The notes under the pieces are model-generated. The model saw only the letters and a list, made by a program, of their open reading frames with translations. It was not told the DNA's origin and made no database searches. Below, piece after piece: positions 60,202 to 64,000 of a DNA stretch of 64,000 bases. Each line of letters starts with the position of its first letter. The first letter of the stretch is position 1. The DNA is taken from assembly GCF_900013425.1 (NCBI RefSeq), contig NZ_FBXK01000005.1, positions 1,550,001 through 1,614,000 of the forward strand, in the 5' to 3' direction. Made by a program: the position numbers and the translations under genes. The stretch is from Sphingobium sp. Z007. GTDB lineage: Bacteria; Pseudomonadota; Alphaproteobacteria; Sphingomonadales; Sphingomonadaceae.

Positions 60202-60468
60202 GTGAACGACGATCCCCTGATGCGCCGCCTGAAATTCCGGGCCTGGCACCGCGGCACGCGCGAATCGGATTATGCGGTCGGCGGCTTCTTCGAACGCTAC
60301 CATAGCGAATGGAATGCGGAAGAAATCGCTTGGTTCGAACGCTTCATGGACGAACAGGACGCCGACATCATCGGCTGGGCGCTAGGCACCATCCCCGTGC
60401 CGGATGAATGGAAAGGCCCGATGATGGACAAGTTCCTGAAACTCGATTTCGTGAAGATCGAAAACTAA
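60202..60468 (+). CDS. sdhE: FAD assembly factor SdhE
   Basis: SdhE helps attach FAD to succinate dehydrogenase. The 88-residue protein has the RGTRE motif (RAWHRGTRESD) and WFERFMDEQDADIIGW, both family landmarks. I chose the GTG at 60202, which has AAGGA 7-8 nt upstream; the frame is open to 60175. No succinate dehydrogenase genes are near. Confidence 0.93.
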   Translation: MNDDPLMRRLKFRAWHRGTRESDYAVGGFFERYHSEWNAEEIAWFERFMDEQDADIIGWALGTIPVPDEWKGPMMDKFLKLDFVKIEN

Positions 60469-60472
60469 GTCC

Positions 60473-60567
60473 TCCCCTCCCGCTTGCGGGAGGGGCCGGG
60501 GGTGGGCCTGCGCTACCTCTGTTTCACTGGCCCACCCCAACCCCTCCCGCAAACCGGAGGGGAACGA
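60473..60567. repeat. G/C-tract inverted repeat between sdhE and mfd
   Basis: CCCCTCCCGCTTGCGGGAGGGG (near 60476-60497), then GGGGGTGGGCC, and later GGCCCACCCC, CCCCTCCCGCAAACCGGAGGGG. The arms can pair locally or across the unit. Similar to the block at 10376-10545. Confidence 0.8.
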
Positions 60568-60575
60568 GTAGCAAA

Positions 60576-63500
60576 ATGACCGATCTCCAGAAAATCCTTC
60601 GGGCCAAGGCGCCGCTCACCCTGTCCGGCGTGCCCGCGGGGTTCCAGCCCTGGTTGCTGGCCGACATCGCGCGCGCCGCCGGGGCCGCGGGTGGCCGCAC
60701 CGTCTTCATCGCCTCCGACGAGCAACTGATGCGCGCGGTTGCGGACACGGCGCATTATTTCGCGCCGGAGATCGAGATGATCGAAATCCCGGCTTGGGAC
60801 TGCCTGCCCTATGACCGGGCCAGCCCGTCGCTGCGGGCGGCGTCGGCTCGCCTCGCAGGTCTATACGCGCTCCAGGCCAAGCCCAAAGGCCCGCAACTGG
60901 TCCTCACAACGCTGGCCGCCATGACCCAGCGGACACTGACGCCTTTCCGCGTGCGCCAATTGGTCGCCAAACTCGCGCCCAAGGAACGGATCGCGATCCA
61001 GACGCTGGCCGCCATGCTCCAGGCGAACGGCTATGTCCGCACCGACACCGTCCACGATCGCGGCGAGTTCGCCATTCGTGGCGGTATCGTCGATCTCTTC
61101 CCCGGCGGCGAAGAGCAACCACTCCGCCTCGACTTTTTCGGCGACGAGATCGAGACGGTCCGCCGCTTCGACGCCGCCGATCAGCGCACGATCGAAAATG
61201 TCGACGGCTTCACCCTGCTTCCCGCCTCTGAAGCGCTTCTGGACGAGGAGTCGATCAAGCGCTTCCGCAGCCGCTACCGCGAAACCTTCGGCGCGACCGC
61301 CACCGGCGACCCGCTCTATCAGGCGGTCAGCGACGGCCGCCGCCTTGCAGGTATGGAACATTGGCTCCCCCTGTTCGAGGAGAAGCTGGTTCCCCTCGCC
61401 GATCATCTGGGCGATGACGCCGTCCTGATCCGCGACCCCGGCGTCGCGGGCGCAGCAGAAAACCGGTTCGAAGCGATCCGCGACTATCATGCCAACCGCA
61501 TCCAGGCGAAGACGTCCGATCCCGGCGCCTATCGCCCGCTCAAACCCGACTCGCTCTATCTCGACGCCGCTGAATGGGACGCTGCCGTCGCCACAATGCC
61601 GATGCACAGCACGACGCCCTTCCACGAACCGGCAAGCGCGTCCGTGCTGGACTTTTCGGTCGATGGTCCTCGCGACTTCGCCCCCGAACGCGCCCAGAAC
61701 AGCAATATCTACGAAGCCGTCGGCAAACATATCGCCACCCTGCGCCGGACTAATAAGAAGGTCGTGATCGCCAGCTATTCGCTTGGCGCGCGCGAACGCC
61801 TGTCGGGCCTGCTCGCCGACCATGACGTCACCCGCCTCGCGACCGCAGACAATTGGCAGGAGGCGCTGGGCACCGCCGCCAAGGGCAGCGTCACCCTCAC
61901 CGTCCTGCCGCTCGACCACGGCTTCACAGCGCCCGACGTCGCCGTCCTCACCGAACAGGATATGCTGGGCGACCGCCTCGTCCGCCGCGCCAAGCGCAAG
62001 AAGAGCGCCGACGCATTCCTGCAGGAACTTGCCACCCTCTCGCCCGGCGACCTGGTCGTCCATATGGACCATGGCATCGGTCGCTATGAAGGGCTCACGC
62101 AAATCCCCGTCAGCAAGGCCGCGCATGATTGCGTGGCGCTCACCTATGCCGGCGGCGACAAGCTCTACGTCCCCGTCGAAAATCTCGAAGTCCTCTCCCG
62201 CTACGGCAGCGAAAATGACGGTGTCAGCCTCGACAGACTGGGCGGCGAAGCCTGGCAGCGGCGCAAGGCCAAGATGAAGGAGCGCATCCGCGCAATCGCG
62301 GGTGAATTGCTCAAGACCGCCGCCGAACGCGCCCTGCGCGCCGCCACCGTGGCCGAACCGGACCAGGCCGGCTACCCTGCCTTCGTGGATCGCTTCCCCT
62401 ATCAGGAAACCGAGGATCAGGACCGCGCGATCAGCGACGTGGTGGAGGATCTAGGATCGGGCAAGCCGATGGATCGCCTGGTCTGCGGCGATGTCGGCTT
62501 CGGCAAAACCGAAGTGGCGCTCCGCGCCGCCTTCGTCGCGGCGATGGCGGGCATGCAGGTGGTGGTCATCTGCCCCACCACCTTGCTCGCGCGCCAACAC
62601 CATATGCAGTTTGAGGAGCGCTTCCGCGGCTTCCCCGTCAATATCGGCCGCCTCTCCCGCCTCGTCCCCGACAAGGAGGCGAAGGCGACCAAGGCGGGCT
62701 TGGCGGACGGCACGATCGACATCGTCGTGGGCACCCACGCCCTGCTGGCGAAGGGGCTGGAGTTCAAGCGCCTCGGCCTCGTCATCGTGGACGAAGAACA
62801 GCGCTTCGGCGTCACCCACAAGGAACGGTTGAAGTCGCTCAAGACCGACGTCCATGTCCTGACGCTGACCGCAACGCCGATCCCGCGCACGCTCCAGATG
62901 GCGATGTCGGGCCTGCGCGAACTGTCCGTCATCCAGACCCCGCCGGTCGATCGCCTGGCGGTCCGCACCTATATCATGCCCTGGGACGGCGTTGTCATCC
63001 GCGAAGCCCTGCTGCGCGAACATTATCGCGGCGGCCAGAGCTTCTTCGTCGTCCCCCGCATCGCGGACCTGACCGAAATCGAAGAGTTTCTCCGCAACGA
63101 AGTGCCGGAGATCAAGGCCATCGTCGCCCACGGCCAGATGAGCGCCACCGATGTTGAGGAACGCATGTCCGCCTTCTACGACAAGCGCTACGATGTGCTG
63201 CTTTCCACAACCATCGTGGAATCAGGCCTCGACATCCCCAGCGCCAACACGCTCATCATCCACCGCGCCGACCGTTTCGGCCTCGCGCAACTCTACCAGC
63301 TACGCGGGCGCGTCGGCCGGTCGAAGACGCGCGCCTATGCCTATATGACGACGCCTGCCAACCGCATCATCACCGAAACGGCGGAAAAGCGGCTGAAAGT
63401 CCTGTCCGACCTCGACACGCTTGGCGCAGGCTTCCAACTCGCCTCGCACGATCTCGACATTCGCGGCGCGGGCAATCTCGTCGGCGACGAACAGTCCGGC

Positions 63501-64000
63501 CATATCAAGGAAGTCGGCTTCGAACTCTACCAGTCGATGCTGGAAGAGGCGATCATGGATGCCAAGGCAGGCGGAGTCGGCATCGAAAAGCGCAGCGACA
63601 GCTTCTCGCCCCAGATCAGCGTCGACGCGCCCATCCTGATCCCCGACGATTATGTGCCGGACCTCGACCTGCGCATGGGCCTCTATCGCCGCATCAACGA
63701 GATCGAGGACCGCAACGGGCTGGAATCCTTCGCCGCCGAACTGATCGACCGCTTCGGCAAGCTGCCGCTGCCGACGCAAAACCTGCTCAAGATCATCGAG
63801 ATCAAGCAGAATTGCATGACCGCGAACATCTCGAAAATCGACATGGGCGCCAAAGGCGCGCTGGTCAGCTTCTTCGAGGACAGCTTCCCCAACCCGGCGG
63901 GCCTCATCGCCTATGTCCAGCGCCTGGACGGCGTCGCCCGTCTGCGTCCCGACAGCAAAATCGTCGTCAACCGTGCCTGGCCCGATCCGCAGGCGCGGCT
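60576..64000 (+). CDS. mfd: Transcription-repair coupling factor, 3' end cut by window edge
   Basis: Mfd releases stalled RNA polymerase and recruits UvrAB. About 1,141 codons are visible, close to the usual 1,150-1,160. In order: UvrB-like domains (residues 1-450), the RNA-polymerase-interacting domain (LSPGDLVVHMDHGIGRYEGL), the RecG-like translocase with Walker A CGDVGFGKTE, DEEQRFG, LTATPIPRTL and YQLRGRVGRS, then the start of the C-terminal TRCF domain. The last few residues lie beyond the window. Confidence 0.97.
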   Translation, partial: MTDLQKILRAKAPLTLSGVPAGFQPWLLADIARAAGAAGGRTVFIASDEQLMRAVADTAHYFAPEIEMIEIPAWDCLPYDRASPSLRAASARLAGLYALQAKPKGPQLVLTTLAAMTQRTLTPFRVRQLVAKLAPKERIAIQTLAAMLQANGYVRTDTVHDRGEFAIRGGIVDLFPGGEEQPLRLDFFGDEIETVRRFDAADQRTIENVDGFTLLPASEALLDEESIKRFRSRYRETFGATATGDPLYQAVSDGRRLAGMEHWLPLFEEKLVPLADHLGDDAVLIRDPGVAGAAENRFEAIRDYHANRIQAKTSDPGAYRPLKPDSLYLDAAEWDAAVATMPMHSTTPFHEPASASVLDFSVDGPRDFAPERAQNSNIYEAVGKHIATLRRTNKKVVIASYSLGARERLSGLLADHDVTRLATADNWQEALGTAAKGSVTLTVLPLDHGFTAPDVAVLTEQDMLGDRLVRRAKRKKSADAFLQELATLSPGDLVVHMDHGIGRYEGLTQIPVSKAAHDCVALTYAGGDKLYVPVENLEVLSRYGSENDGVSLDRLGGEAWQRRKAKMKERIRAIAGELLKTAAERALRAATVAEPDQAGYPAFVDRFPYQETEDQDRAISDVVEDLGSGKPMDRLVCGDVGFGKTEVALRAAFVAAMAGMQVVVICPTTLLARQHHMQFEERFRGFPVNIGRLSRLVPDKEAKATKAGLADGTIDIVVGTHALLAKGLEFKRLGLVIVDEEQRFGVTHKERLKSLKTDVHVLTLTATPIPRTLQMAMSGLRELSVIQTPPVDRLAVRTYIMPWDGVVIREALLREHYRGGQSFFVVPRIADLTEIEEFLRNEVPEIKAIVAHGQMSATDVEERMSAFYDKRYDVLLSTTIVESGLDIPSANTLIIHRADRFGLAQLYQLRGRVGRSKTRAYAYMTTPANRIITETAEKRLKVLSDLDTLGAGFQLASHDLDIRGAGNLVGDEQSGHIKEVGFELYQSMLEEAIMDAKAGGVGIEKRSDSFSPQISVDAPILIPDDYVPDLDLRMGLYRRINEIEDRNGLESFAAELIDRFGKLPLPTQNLLKIIEIKQNCMTANISKIDMGAKGALVSFFEDSFPNPAGLIAYVQRLDGVARLRPDSKIVVNRAWPDPQAR

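Noticed and set aside
60861..62126. 421-residue open frame antisense to mfd
   Set aside because: It is a shadow; mfd domains are continuous through this region.

Overview
The window is a chromosomal segment of a high-GC alphaproteobacterium, most likely a sphingomonad (Sphingobium/Sphingomonas type). The grounds are the gene content and order (eno-ftsB-pdhA-pdhB with a lipoyl domain on E1 beta, yqeY-dnaG-rpoD, carA-rraB-carB-greA, recG/sdhE/mfd), frequent GTG and TTG starts, and a set of intergenic inverted repeats of the kind seen in sphingomonad genomes. No rRNA, tRNA or CRISPR array was seen. About 64 protein genes are supported, most of them housekeeping.

Layout. 1-5.6 kb: gatCA (leftward, gatA cut by the window edge), a DUF3089 hydrolase, ruvX, a Rap1a/Tai-like secreted protein, an L,D-transpeptidase and a small lipoprotein. 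5.8-15 kb: serB and miaA share overlapping divergent start codons. The branched-chain amino-acid genes follow: ilvB, an unknown ORF, ilvN and ilvC, then two tandem yceI genes, then leuA preceded by a leucine-rich leader peptide and competing RNA hairpins. 15-25 kb: a metallopeptidase divergent from a dicarboxylate/amino-acid symporter, a deaminase, an FNT-family channel, trmFO, an EF-hand protein, a squalene/phytoene-synthase-like protein and a coupled tadG/tadE/tadE set. 25-33 kb: pdhB, pdhA, ftsB and eno leftward, a four-gene cluster of small membrane/Ala-Lys-rich proteins, and a DUF4170 protein. 32.4-39.1 kb: a leftward run carA-rraB-orf-carB-greA-rhomboid. 39.3-44.3 kb: yqeY, a GIY-YIG protein, dnaG, rpoD and a clear terminator. 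44.4-56.2 kb: a MoxR ATPase and its probable VWA (CoxE-like) partner separated by four other genes, a 2OG-Fe(II) oxygenase, anmK, tyrS, and PilZ and MscS-like proteins. 56.4-58 kb: an IS5-family element inserted at a TA inside an AT-rich lipoprotein gene. 58-64 kb: recG, sdhE and mfd (3' end outside the window).

Four features stand out. (1) The leuA leader encodes a 15-residue peptide with five leucine codons, four of them CTT or CTA, followed by mutually exclusive RNA pairings, which suggests ribosome-mediated attenuation. (2) The IS can be removed on paper at a duplicated TA to restore one continuous lipoprotein frame. The element carries a 57-codon two-TM passenger ORF, and its transposase has a compensated double frameshift that replaces the first catalytic Asp region. 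(3) Unrelated or low-GC ORFs are embedded with coupled start/stop codons in ilvB-ilvN and carA-carB. (4) At least five kinds of dispersed inverted repeat occupy intergenic gaps. One supplies the C-terminal codons of the GIY-YIG gene just before dnaG, and two inverted copies of another bracket the yceI-leuA block.

All calls rest on reading the sequence and supplied translations by eye. No database search or RNA folding was run.
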